Both the position numbers and the translations under genes were made by a program. Source: Acholoe squamosa (taxonomy: Eukaryota > Annelida > Polychaeta > Phyllodocida > Polynoidae). From it: 64,000 nt of DNA. A model generated the notes under the pieces. That model searched no databases and was not told where the DNA came from. It saw only the letters and a program-made list of their open reading frames with translations. Of this stretch, positions 53,514-63,120 are shown one piece after another (within the stretch, counting starts at the first letter, position 1; each line of letters opens with the position of its first letter). The DNA is taken from positions 55,841,774 to 55,905,773 of the forward strand of contig OX439046.1 in the NCBI GenBank assembly GCA_949317995.1, read 5' to 3'.

Positions 53514-55137
53514 GTGGTGGGCTCATACCTGCTCCTGTCATGTCGTTGTGGCTGGTGCTGTAGTCAGGTGCCGTGGGGTAAGGTGGAGTGGATTGTGCCT
53601 GTCCTGAATTACCTTGGGCGCCGGTGGCGGTTTGGTTGGAGTTGGTGGCGTCGGCACCGTTTGAATGGCTTTGAATGGCCCTCATTAGGTCAAGCCTCAT
53701 TGAGTCCATGTTTTTGCTGAGCTGGTCAGTCATTTGATATGTGAAATCCTCGGATCTTCTGAGAACTTCCATATTGCTCTGTTCTGCCTGCCTGAAATTG
53801 TGGGCGGTGTTGCTTTCCATATGCTCCTTCCAACGTTCCATGTCATCTAACCTGAGGTGTACTCTAGCCAATTGGTCTGAGTGTTCCTGTCCATGATTTT
53901 TAATTTCAGTGGATAGGGTGCTCACGTGCTTGGCCAGTAGCTCAGAGAGAGATTCGCTGACGGCGCTTGTACAGTCTCTGACAAGACTTCTTCTCATGTC
54001 CTCCTGGTCATACTGAGGGGGGTGACCTCTGGACATTGCCATGTTGGGTCGGAGGGGAAAGGTCACTTCAGTATCTCCTCCAGGTGAATTGATGAGGAGA
54101 GGTGAGTTGTAAGGCGTCCTATTGCCTCTGTTGAGTAGCGGGGTTGTAGCTACGAGGTGAGACCTACTTGTAGCTCCGTCCACACTTCTCAGTAGTCTGT
54201 AACCAGTGGGGGTTCTTCTTCTAAGAGGTGAATTTGATTGGACCCTCCTTCTAAATCTAGAGCCTTGTCTTGGTGGTGAGTCCACTGACCTGGTTCTAAG
54301 TGGCTGTGTAGGTGTGTACACAGGTGGGGGGTACGGGTCCTCCTCTTCAGAAGTGGATTGGTATCGGTTTGGCTGGGTAACGGTAGGGTCAAGCCACTCG
54401 TCCAATAGTCTATTAATGTTGAGTGAGAAGTTTGGATTGTCTCCTACCGGGTGTCCAGAGTTGTTATTGGAAACCCTGCCTACACCGTTTTCATAGGCTG
54501 CTCTCCACCTAGAAACTGCTGATCCGATTCTGTCTCTCCAGTAATCAGCGTCCAGGGAAGCGTCAGAGTCTGTGTCTACAACCACTGGCTCCTCACAAAC
54601 TGGTGGTTTATGTGAAGTTACACTTGGGTCAGTTTGTGCTGCAGATGCAGCTTCACTAGGTGTTGTGGGTTGTGGGGGAGTTATGTCCTGGAGGGCGGCT
54701 TGAAGCTCTGGTGTTCTGTCCTCCAGGTGTGGGTCGAGGTACAGGTGGCTTTGTGTATTGTCCACAGGTACTTCAGAGGTTGGGCTAGTTATACCAGAAA
54801 GTCTTAGTGGCGGTGAATTTACTTGTGAGTAACCAGGTAAGGTGATGTCTAATCCTGGTGCAGGTAGTGATACTGGGGTACTGGTGTGTGCTCCAGTGTT
54901 GTGATCCACTATTGTAGAGGAAAATTGTTCAATACCGGTACTCACAGGTTGTAATACGTGGGCTTGCAGTGCTATAGGTAAAACTGGATCCAATGTCAGT
55001 GCGTCTGGAGATGAAGTTTGTCTCTGGAGGGGATGTGTAGTATCACTTGTGGGGTGGTTGGGCGCGTCTAGCCCAGGTGATGTAAAGGTGCGTTGTTTTG
55101 AAGCTGGCTCCTTAGGTGATGTCTCACTATTGCTCAT
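53308..55137 (-). CDS. gag: giant element gag, N-terminal part
   Basis: The start ATG at 55137 (AACATGAGCAA) lies about 50 bases from the LTR. 609 codons, Pro/Ser/Thr-rich and disordered in the first 350 residues (TPPQPTTPSEAASAAQTDP), Arg-rich around 290-320, then a coiled-coil-like segment (near 410-490, DDMERWKEHMESN, QLSKNMDSMRLDLMRAI). No domain is recognised before the capsid region in the next frame. Very long for a Gypsy gag N-terminus. Confidence 0.85.
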   Translation of the reverse strand: MSNSETSPKEPASKQRTFTSPGLDAPNHPTSDTTHPLQRQTSSPDALTLDPVLPIALQAHVLQPVSTGIEQFSSTIVDHNTGAHTSTPVSLPAPGLDITLPGYSQVNSPPLRLSGITSPTSEVPVDNTQSHLYLDPHLEDRTPELQAALQDITPPQPTTPSEAASAAQTDPSVTSHKPPVCEEPVVVDTDSDASLDADYWRDRIGSAVSRWRAAYENGVGRVSNNNSGHPVGDNPNFSLNINRLLDEWLDPTVTQPNRYQSTSEEEDPYPPPVYTPTQPLRTRSVDSPPRQGSRFRRRVQSNSPLRRRTPTGYRLLRSVDGATSRSHLVATTPLLNRGNRTPYNSPLLINSPGGDTEVTFPLRPNMAMSRGHPPQYDQEDMRRSLVRDCTSAVSESLSELLAKHVSTLSTEIKNHGQEHSDQLARVHLRLDDMERWKEHMESNTAHNFRQAEQSNMEVLRRSEDFTYQMTDQLSKNMDSMRLDLMRAIQSHSNGADATNSNQTATGAQGNSGQAQSTPPYPTAPDYSTSHNDMTGAGMSPPHAFKDNQYTASHALHQSPTAGAPNTHQGATTSCNTAPNPNQHGGHVVNGVCKQSPRTHKQPFWTTISS

Positions 55138-55189
55138 GTTTAATGAGAGGTTGGTAGTGGGATATTCTTGGAGGGTTCATCCACCATCG

Positions 55190-55839
55190 TGTCAACGGAC
55201 GGTTACATGTGGTGAAGTGAATGTACACGAAATCCAGGGAAGTTCAGTTGATCCTTTTATTGCATAGCTGACATGAGTGTTTCATAAAGGTGGTAACAAT
55301 GATAACACTCGCCAAGATCTAAGCTCTGCCTCTGATCCTATAGCTCAACCTGTTGTAGGTTCTAGGTATAGGTGTAAGGTGTAAGTTGGGAGAGATGACT
55401 GGGAGCTGCTCAAGCTGCCTTTTATATGAAAGACTTGAGCAGCTCACAGTGTTGTGAAATATTCTATACACGTGGCTCAATGAAATAGGGACACGTGTCA
55501 TAGGGAGAGATTGCCACCTGTGTGTTAGTCATGTTGATGAGGGTTGAGAGGAGATTGTGAAATATTCTCTCATTCCAAATATGGCACCACAGGTGGATCG
55601 CACTTCCTCCAGTTACACTGTGTATGCGTACATAAGGTTGGAATGTTATTACATCCTTGTACCTTATGTCACAGAGTGTCATCGAGGAAGTGTGTTTGTG
55701 ATGAGTAATGGATCCTGGTTCCTGTTGGGGAATGCAGGATGTTATTGAGTGTAGATCATGGGCAGAGCTCAGGTTTTATATGGCGAAGAATTTAGTAAAT
55801 ATGAAAAATAATTATAATACCCAGAATGGTCCATTGACA
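55190..55839 (-). repeat. 5' LTR of the giant element (650 bp)
   Basis: Carries a TATAAAAG box (55419-55426, minus strand) placed between the arms of a perfect 12-bp inverted repeat (GAGCTGCTCAAG, 55403-55414; complement 55434-55445). The primer-binding site candidate, just inside, reads TGGTGGATGAACC (55175-55187) after a 2-base spacer; tRNA not identified. Confidence 0.95.
55419..55426 (-). promoter_or_regulatory. LTR TATA box in an inverted repeat
   Basis: TATAAAAG, the probable core promoter of the element's genomic RNA. The flanking 12-bp arms are exact reverse complements and conserved in both LTRs. Confidence 0.65.
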
Positions 55840-56276
55840 GAACGATGATCCCACAGGAACGATGATCCCATTTTCTTCTCCCCAGGAATGATGATCCCAT
55901 CTTAAGGAACCATGATCTCACTTTAGAATATCTCTCATACCTTATGTTTGCTGACCCCTGTACACTAGTATTTCATGATTTGTTGGTGATTTTTGCATAG
56001 AAATGATGAATAATAATGACCAAAAAAAACATACCTATAGAACTAGATCTATCATTGGGGTGATGTTTTCTTAATTTTACTTATTTCATACATTTATTTT
56101 TCTTAGATCTATTTATTTCATTTAATTATTGGAGATAGATATCACTAACATGGGTAAATTATAGGATTGTAATGAGTACTGTACCTACACACAATAGCCT
56201 GCTGTCAGTGTCACTCTACTGTCTGTACTCTCACTTAAAATTCTTCTTAAATTCCACGAAAAAATCTTCATCAAAA

Positions 56277-56572
56277 TACCGTAATCTCCCGCGTATAAGG
56301 CGCAGCCCGCGTATAAGGCGCACCTAGAGTTTTGGAAAATTCTCAAAAAAATGAAAAATACATAACTTTGGTTCTACAGAATGAATTTTCAAAATTCAAA
56401 AACCTATGGGTAGCTTGGGCCACCTTGGGCCCTCCTGGGCCCCATTTTGTCCTATTTTGACCAAGGGGGCATGTAAGATATCAAAAGAAAGGTCTTGGTG
56501 TCCCCCTTGTGGATCCAATGAGAACTAAAACCCCCCCTATAAGACGCGCCTTATACGCGGGAGATTACGGTA
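56277..56572. mobile_element. inverted-repeat element with TACCGTAATCTCCCGCGTATAAGGCGC ends
   Basis: Left and right ends are reverse complements over about 27 bp, with a second GCCCGCGTATAAGGCGCACC copy at left and a partial one at right. It has no coding capacity. A decayed relative appears near 61634-61685. It lies in the core of the 36980-56747 fold-back element. Confidence 0.8.
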
Positions 56573-56756
56573 CCACTTTGTCAATAACAATTAACATGGT
56601 CAGGGATAAGAGTCAACCCCAATATTATGAATATAGGCATATTCTAAAAATGTGACCATCATTTCTTTAGGATGGGATCATGGTTCCTCAAAAGGTGGGA
56701 TCAGCGTTCTGGGATCATCGTTCCTTGGGATCATCGTTCATGTAATCGCTGTCGCA

Positions 56757-58400
56757 ATGTGCGACAGAGAGCTTTAGAAATGCGTCAGTGACATGGAAGA
56801 TGATATGAGCTTTCTATATCTGCAAGAATTTTGTAAATATTCCAAATAGAACCAAATTTATGAGCTTTTCAATATATACCCAATATCCCTAAAATATCAT
56901 ATAGAACACTGACCAAAACAATTCAAAGGAAGACTTTCTATACTTCCTCACACTATCTTATCATCAATCTAAAGGGAGAGGTCTTGGAGAAATATCAAAT
57001 CCTCATTTGCTCCGAAATCTTCTGGAATGGATACCTGTTCAGATTTTGAAGGAAGACTGAAAATTTTCTTGGAGCAATATGCCTCCAAAAATATCAAGAT
57101 CATAATCAATTTTATATGCAAATCTGAGGATTCACTTGGAGGAATAAGCCTCCAATAACCTTAAGATCACATTGATTTTAAAGGCAGAATCTGATATCTT
57201 TTTTTGTAGCAGTTTGCCACCAAAATCCCTAGAACACACAATGCTTTGAGGTAGAATTGAGTAATTTGGACATATTTGTCTCTAAATCAGGTAGAACACA
57301 CCAATTTTCATTTACATCAACTTAAAACATATGCAATGGGGAGGAGTTTTCCACAAAGATGTTGCAAACACATTCATTTTAAACGTAAGAGGGTAAATTC
57401 TGAGATATGCACCAATTACAAAATAATTGAATATAAGGAAACCTGAGATAAGTTGTTGTAGACATCAATACCTATATGTGGGTATACTTTTAGTCATGCA
57501 TATTGGCATTGAAGGAACATTGGTGAATTATTGAACATAAAAAGTAGGCAAAATGACGATGTCTTTTCACAGAAAACAAAAGTAAATGTTTAGGAAAAAT
57601 GAAATGTACATTGAACCACTATTGACATCATTTTTTTCTGAGACATCATGTTATATAATCAAACTAAAGGATGTTAATAACAGGCCAGTGTAGATTATCT
57701 GATAGAAAAAAAAAATGAGAAATTAGTATATGTTTTGAGATATGTCCGTTACCATGAAAGTAGTGCCTTGGTTGAAGGGTAAAATAATATCTAGATATCA
57801 TAATTTTTATATCAAAATGCAGCCAATGAACCACTCCGTTTGCCCTGTTAAAATCGTTCTGGTATCTTTAATAGTTTTTTTATGTAATAACCATCTAACC
57901 AAGGGCCCTCTTGAATGTCCAAAACTTGAGAATCTTCTGACAATGATTTGCCATCTGTTCCTCTAAAACACCATTAAATGTTTTGAGACTGAATCTGAAA
58001 ATGTCCTCAAAGTAATCTGCCCATTAAATTCTGTAGGACACAACCTTTTTTTTTCTTTTTTTTTTTTTTTGGGGGGGGGAGAGGGACTATGCCTCCCAAA
58101 ACCCCCAAATATTGATAAGTAGAAGCTGAAAATTTTCTCAAAGCGATTTGCCCACTAATCCCATTGAATACGCATTGCTACACTGATTCGTATGTTTGCT
58201 CCAGCATTTCGCAATATGCCCACCCCTGGTTTTGTAGACCTGCCAACGCAAAAGGGTTACTTCTTGCAGAATTAAACTGGCCCTCCGTGGAGACGAATAT
58301 TGCCTGAACTCATCTGAATTTGAATTACATTCAGATGAGATCATCTGAAACTTATGGAAACTTAAATGGAAGATTATAATGAAAACAGTCAGAAGTGTGT
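56757..58400. other. AT-rich DNA with degenerate ~75-bp periodicity
   Basis: From about 57000 to 57310 and again 57975-58180, segments like AATCTGA(A)AAT-TTTCT-(C/G)AAGCAATTTGCC(A/C)CCAAAA-CC-AGA-CACA recur at roughly 75-80 bp. This looks like an old, decayed tandem repeat. A C/T-then-G homopolymer run lies at 58045-58085. No gene recognised. Confidence 0.5.
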
Positions 58401-58811
58401 GACACCCAGGGGGGCACTTCAATTTTTTTTTGATACGAGTGTGTGGCTGAACCCCTGACTACCCTTACCCTTGCTAGGGCACTCGTTCGCGGGTTTTTTC
58501 TTCAAAACCCTACCCTTGCTAGGGAACTTTTAACATAATAGTCTAAGATTTTGCTAAAAATATCTTAAACTGACCTTGTTTGGGAGAAAATTTGTATTTT
58601 CTTCATGCTATTTTCATGAAAACTTGATTTTCATGAAAATTTCTGAATTTTCTGTGTTAATCGGGTATTTCGCTGAAAGTTAACCCTTGCTAGGGACATT
58701 TGTTGTTGAAACAGGAGGCTTGCTAGGGACTTTTCCTTGAAAAAGTACCCTTGCCAGCCGCACATATGTGTATATATTACATAGAGAGTGCCCCCCCCCC
58801 AGGGTGTGACA
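58400..58811. mobile_element. MITE-like element with CACCC(A/T)GGGGGGCAC ends
   Basis: Ends ACCCAGGGGGGCACT and AGTGCCCCCCCCCCAGGGT are inverted, flanked by GTGTGACA on both sides (possible 8-bp TSD). The interior holds five to six copies of ACCCTTGCTAGGGAACTT-like units. Confidence 0.7.
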
Positions 58812-58886
58812 GCATGGTCCCACCACGTCCCTGAGGAACTGAGGCGGCGTGAATGTTTGTCTCCAGTACAGAGCTCCTTGAGCGGC

Positions 58887-60477
58887 GAAGGATACCGATG
58901 ACAGCGGTTTAGCTAGTCCTCAGGGCTACAGCGCCTGCCGCGTCCGCGCTGACGTAGATACGCGCAGACAGACGCGGTGCGGATGGGGGCGTAGTCCTGA
59001 GGACTACCGCTAGTAGAAGACACACGCTCATTTCTGAAATTCCAATAGCCAATGCCTTCCAGGTTTCTAGTCTTGGGGACTAGAGCCTGTCCTAGGGACT
59101 ACCCTTTTAGTCCTGCAGGACTGAAAGTGTAATTTTCAAGTTGTCAGCACTAATGTGTGGTCCTCAGGACTATGGATGTAGTCCCGAGGACTACAGTCTA
59201 GTCCTGAGGAGGCCTTGATTGATTTCTAGCCCTCAGCACCATTTCTCCAGCCCAAGACCTACACTTTTAGTCCCTAGGACTACAGGTCAGGACTAACATC
59301 TAATCATCATGAATGTGTAGTGGACCTCCCGAGGACTAAAGTCTAGTCCTCAGGACTACATCTTTCGTCTCTAGGACTAAAGATCTAGTCCGAAGGACAT
59401 AGGATTTAGACCTGAGGACTAAAGATTTAGTCCTAAGGACTGTTTATAAATCCCCAGGACTACCATTCCAGGCTGAAAAAAAGACACTGAAAGTCCTAGG
59501 GACTACAGATAATAGTCCTGGGGACTTTACTTTAGTTCTGAGGACTAGGTAAGTATATATTTAGTCCTCAGGACCAAACAGAGGTAGCCCTGGGACTATG
59601 AATCTAGTCCCCAGGGGACCATGACTGTTTCTCGCGTCTTGGGGACTACAGATATAATGGTCTAGTCCTGGACTGACTAGTCCTGAGGACCACTATACAG
59701 TCCTCAGGCCTAATGTTCTATCCCAGGGACTATGGAACAATGGCTGCTTTTTTGCGCCCAGGGCTATACCTATTTGACTGTACAAACATGTTAACATGCA
59801 CCCCTGGGGCCTAGGGCATTGGTCCCAAGGACTGTGTCTCTAGTCCCAAGGACAATGTTCTAGTCCCCAGGACTGTATCTTTAGTCCATGGGACTACACA
59901 AAGCAGTCCTGGGGACTTAGAAGTAGTCCTCAGGACTAAATTTGAAGTCCTGGGGACTACATCCCTAGTCACAACTACATTAGACATCAATCAATGAATT
60001 AGTCCTCAGAACCACATGCATTAGTCCTGAGGACTAGGCAGATGTTTTTGTAGTCCTCAGGACTAAACAAGTAGTCCCTGAGTCTACGAATTAGTCCCCA
60101 GGTCTAAAAGCTTAGTCCTGGAGACTAAAAGCACAGTCTTATACAAAGTCATGGGGTCTGCAAGGTAATTCATGGGAATGTACAATTAGTCCCTAGGACA
60201 ATATCCTCATATTCTTAGTCCTGGGGACTAGGCTTTAGTCCTTAGGACTATGCTTTTATCCCCAGGACTTGACCGGTATAGTTTAGTTGTGGGCTAAACG
60301 ATCACCTAGTCCCCAGGACTAAGGATTATTAGCTATAGTCCTGAGGACTACCACTACGCCCGCGCACCTATGCTCACCGCGGGAGGCTCCGCGTAGAGTC
60401 CGCGTATTTAGGTCAGCGCGGACGCGGCAGGCGCTGTAGCCCTGAGGACTAGCTAAACCGCTGTCATCGGTATCCTG
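58887..60477. mobile_element. 1.6-kb Mutator-like fold-back element packed with AGTCC-N-GGACT palindromes
   Basis: Long terminal inverted repeats (at least 64 bp identical: GGATACCGATGACAGCGG, TTTAGCTAGTCCTCAGGGCT, ACAGCGCCTGCCGCGTCC...) are followed inwards by a GC-rich part and by about 45 copies of a 13-15-bp palindrome (TAGTCCTGAGGACTA and variants) every 30-40 bp. A TSD CTTGAGCGGC (9-10 bp) flanks it (58877-58886, 60478-60487). There is no open frame of note. Confidence 0.88.
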
Positions 60478-60534
60478 CTTGAGCGGCAGACGGTGTGGAA
60501 ACCCCCACACTAAAGTTTTGGGGCTCTTCGGCTG

Positions 60535-60895
60535 TGGGACAGTTGGACAGATCGGCGGTTCACCAGGTCTGCCAACTGGACAGAATTTTACATCTCAGAC
60601 AATTGGACAGGACGATTCGACAGATTTGGGTGCAGTGCAAACCATCATAATATCCCTCTCTTCCTATAAAATTTGGAAACACAACAACCCTAATGATACT
60701 GTCACTACGCCGTAGAACCATGGAATGGCAAAAATGGGGCTTGAAAAATTAAATTAATCATTTTAAAATATGATTTGTATCAATTTAAAACCTGTCGAAA
60801 TGTCTAAAAAATCTGTCCAATAGTCTTTTCAATTTCTGTCCAACTGTCCTGTCGAATCGTCCTGTCGAATCGGCAATCTGTCGAATTGTCCATTT
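60535..60895. mobile_element. fold-back element with GACAGTTGGACAGAT-type arms
   Basis: The left arm has copies of ACTGGACAG, AATTGGACAGGACGATTCGACAG; the right arm has the complements CTGTCCAACTGTCCTGTCGA and ATCTGTCGAATTGTCC. The core 60648-60730 (ATCCCTCTCTTCC...CTACGCCGTAGAA) is shared with 36263-36350. A GCTCTTC motif at both flanks may be a decayed TSD. Confidence 0.7.
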
Positions 60896-61481
60896 CCTAG
60901 CTCTTCTCAAATTTGGACTAGTGATCTCGAGAATAAATTGTCAATACAATAAAAAATTCAAGGTTTCTATGGGGAGCGCAGGCTATACCTGCACCTCATA
61001 CCTGAGGTATAATTAGGGACGAGGGGCTTGTTAGATATAGCAGCTCATAGCCTTGTAAGGGTTTTTTGTGTTGTTGTTTTTTTTTTAAAAAGAGCCCCTT
61101 GGACTTGGTGGGGAGGGGCAACACTCAATAAACCTTCATAATGAGGGGGTCAAAACTAAATATGGGCAATTCAAATAGCCACCATGACGCGTCATTCCAC
61201 GTATGCAATCGATTTTTTGGGGGGTAATTTTGCAAAACCAGTTCTTAGTGGGGGGATCGTGATTATTTTACTCATAGTGGTGGGGGGGGGGTTGGAAAAA
61301 ATCTGCCGATTGGCCAAAATTCATCTATGATCTAGCCCTCCCAGCTGGTAATAAATTACTCGTCCCGTACATTAGATAGCAGTAATACTTCTGCTGGTAT
61401 TTCAAAAATAATTGAAATCAAATTTGATTTAAATGTCCAATTCAGTTATTATCAATGACCTTTATGATTTAACCATTACAG
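60896..61481 (+). other. putative intron end, low complexity
   Basis: T- and G-homopolymer stretches (61075-61095, 61282-61292) and no repeat family recognised. A polypyrimidine-poor but usable acceptor (CCATTACAG) ends at 61481. Confidence 0.5.
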
Positions 61482-61593
61482 AAGATGGCAACAGAGAAGA
61501 CTTTCATCGCGGCAGTGGAGGAGAAGTATGCGGACTGTGACATGGCAGTGTCAGACTCCATGTTTGTGTTAAAGAACATGGATGTAGCAGGAA
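61482..61593 (+). CDS. putative internal coding exon of a host gene
   Basis: 112 nt between acceptor ATTACAG and donor GGAA|GTAAGT, phase 0 start and phase 1 end. It encodes KMATEKTFIAAVEEKY, ADCDMAVSDSMF and VLKNMDVAG, a soluble helical-looking segment I do not recognise. The start phase matches the donor of 35661-35798 on the same strand. In-frame Met at codon 2 also allows it to be a first coding exon. Confidence 0.55.
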
Positions 61594-61770
61594 GTAAGTT
61601 CAGGTACTCTAAATAAGTTCTCAAGTATAACTACCGTACCAATACCCCACGTATACGGAGCACATTGTATAGCGCACCTTATAGAAGCAGGAAAAGTCTT
61701 GGAGGACGGGTGAAGGACTCCTTGCCACCTTGACGCTACCTAATCAAATGAGGCTGTTGCTAGCCTAGCC
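61594..61770. other. non-coding with decayed TACCGTA...GCGCACC repeat
   Basis: TACCGTACCAATACCCCACGTATACGG and GCGCACCTTATAG near 61634-61685 resemble the ends of 56277-56572. Nothing else recognised. Confidence 0.45.
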
Positions 61771-61961
61771 CACTACGTTGCTATACAAATCTCCCATCAT
61801 GCAATTGTTGATAAACAAAGGATGTGACATCACAAATGATCAACAGCCAATCACTGAGGATCTCTGCCTGTGGAGTTACACTCCCCCAGCACAGTACTCT
61901 ATAATCCCAGCATGTTTTAGGATTGACTCTAAGAAATTTTCTAGAGTGTGATGTATTGTTA

Positions 61962-61994
61962 GGTTTCGACCCATATGGTCTCATCAGGTGTCTT
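61962..61994 (-). ncRNA. hammerhead-ribozyme-like core
   Basis: The minus strand reads CCTGATGAG, then a GACC-loop-GGGTC stem II, then GAAAC: the invariant core of hammerhead ribozymes, correctly spaced. Penelope-like elements are known to carry such ribozymes in their terminal repeats. I could not close stems I and III convincingly in the flanks, so it may be a decayed or minimal version. Confidence 0.55.
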
Positions 61995-62362
61995 GCATTG
62001 AGGTGTAAAATTAGGCTTATGACAATGTCACAATTTTCATCTATACCAGAATTAAATTCTAGTTAGGGATTTGCCACTCTGTGGAAAAAAATGTTTAACA
62101 GGGAGATTCTAGCTGAAATAAAATATGGATCTGAGTCCATAGAAATTTCCTATTACTGCACCAGATGTTTGAATTCACAAAATTAGGCCAATCCATTGAA
62201 GTGGGGATTTATTTTGGAACTAAACAAAATGGTCCTTCATTGATGGATCATCGATGGAGGGGGGTCCTGTAACATCGTGTGTTTTTGGACGGGGCAAAGG
62301 GGACCCCCCTCCCCCCCCCTTTTTTATGTGTTCGGGGGAGGGGTGTTGGTGCAGTAAGGACC

Positions 62363-62519
62363 CTAATAGTTTGGTGCATCTATTAGGTTCAGACCATACG
62401 GTACCTGGGTCTTCATTTTGAAAATCCAATTCCGCTCTATTTTGTTGCGTAGGTTCTGTGCAAAATTTGAGTGTGGAGCTCTGTGTATAAACTCCACAAG
62501 GCCACACCAAATTAAATGA
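62363..62519 (-). pseudogene. Penelope endonuclease C-terminus beyond the fold-back insertion
   Basis: In one minus-strand frame EFIHRAPHSNFA, NLRNKIERNWIFKMKT and VPYGLNLID are read before a stop at 62363. This is the typical end of Penelope proteins (E-x-x-WI...GLN). It shows that the coding region originally continued across 62520-62928. Confidence 0.75.
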
Positions 62520-62928
62520 TTGGTCTATGGATTTCCCGCATCTTATTTTTCAAAATACAAATTTTATTTTTTTAAGAAAATATATTTGTCTATGGATTCC
62601 GCCCGCATCATTTTTCTGGGAAATTGCAGATTTTTTTTTTTTTTTTTTGGCACTGAGCTACATAGTCAACCAATGAAAGTACAGAAAAGGCAGACCACTC
62701 ATTGGATAGGTAAAAATTTCACTGGTGTCATATAGGCGTATGCTGCATTTAGAAAAAAAATAAATAGAACATATGAGCAAAGGAACCCCCCCTCCAAAAA
62801 AAAAAAAAAAATGCCCTCTCCACATCTTCAACATGCAGAATCCATAGACAGATATATTTTCCCAGAAAAATAAAATAAAAATTTTGCCCTCCCGCTCCAT
62901 TTTCTAAAAATGAAAATCCATAGACCAA
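62520..62928. mobile_element. fold-back element with GTCTATGGATT arms
   Basis: Ends TTGGTCTATGGATTT and AAATCCATAGACCAA. A second GTCTATGGATTC (about 62589) and its complement (about 62841) lie inside each arm, so the arms have two repeats each. The A/T- and C-homopolymer-rich core carries no frame. No exact TSD seen. Confidence 0.75.
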
Positions 62929-63120
62929 CTTTTTTATTTGGACTGGCCCAATATGGATTTCCATGTCTAGGAGGCCTTGGTGGCCATTTGTGTTAAAATG
63001 GAACCCCATTTGGGTCCTGAGATGTTTGTTTCTCACATTCCCTACATGGGTACTGAAGCGGTTCGGATCCTTAGGGTTTGGCCCACATATTGCTTCTTGC
63101 ACCTTTTGCAGGATAAGCAA
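62929..63120 (-). pseudogene. Penelope GIY-YIG region in a shifted frame
   Basis: Downstream of the YVGQT motif the homologous reading (FSTHVGNVRNKHLRTQM, FHFNTNGHQGLLDM) is in a different frame from the RT. A small indel near 63060-63070 has broken the endonuclease. His and Asn residues typical of the GIY-YIG domain are visible. Confidence 0.75.

Larger units (their letters stand above)
37007..55839 (-). mobile_element. giant env-bearing Ty3/Gypsy-type element, 18.8 kb
   Basis: 650-bp LTRs (37007-37656 and 55190-55839) start TGTCAA and end TTGACA. A 4-bp TSD GAAC lies outside (37003-37006, 55840-55843). Few LTR differences are seen (for example CTGTCGTAGG/CTGTTGTAGG and ATCGTGG/ATCGAGG), so it is young. 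The minus-strand order is gag, in-frame UAG, pol, leader exon, accessory ORF 1, F-type-env-like gene, accessory ORF 2. Without the 2127-bp internal duplication it would be about 16.7 kb, far above usual Gypsy size. Breaks: a 106-bp retroposed insertion in env, a frame change within gag, and the duplication. It is an endogenous retrovirus-like element of an invertebrate, most like errantiviruses in gene content. Confidence 0.95.
36980..56747. mobile_element. fold-back element with GGAACGATGATCCCA arms, split by the giant LTR element
   Basis: The left remnant (36980-37006) carries TTACTGGAACGATGACCCAAAG. The right part (55840-56747) has three to four GGAACGATGATCCCA-like copies at 55840-55925 and complementary copies at 56670-56745. 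A 9-bp TSD GCTGTCGCA flanks the whole (36971-36979, 56748-56756). The 9-bp TSD and long arms suggest a Mutator-like origin. The giant LTR element inserted into one arm repeat. A second inverted-repeat element (56277-56572) sits in its core. Confidence 0.8.

Noticed and set aside
58887..60477. CRISPR-like array because of regular short palindromic repeats
   Set aside because: Eukaryotic context, irregular spacers, variable repeats, terminal inverted repeats and a TSD; it is a transposon.
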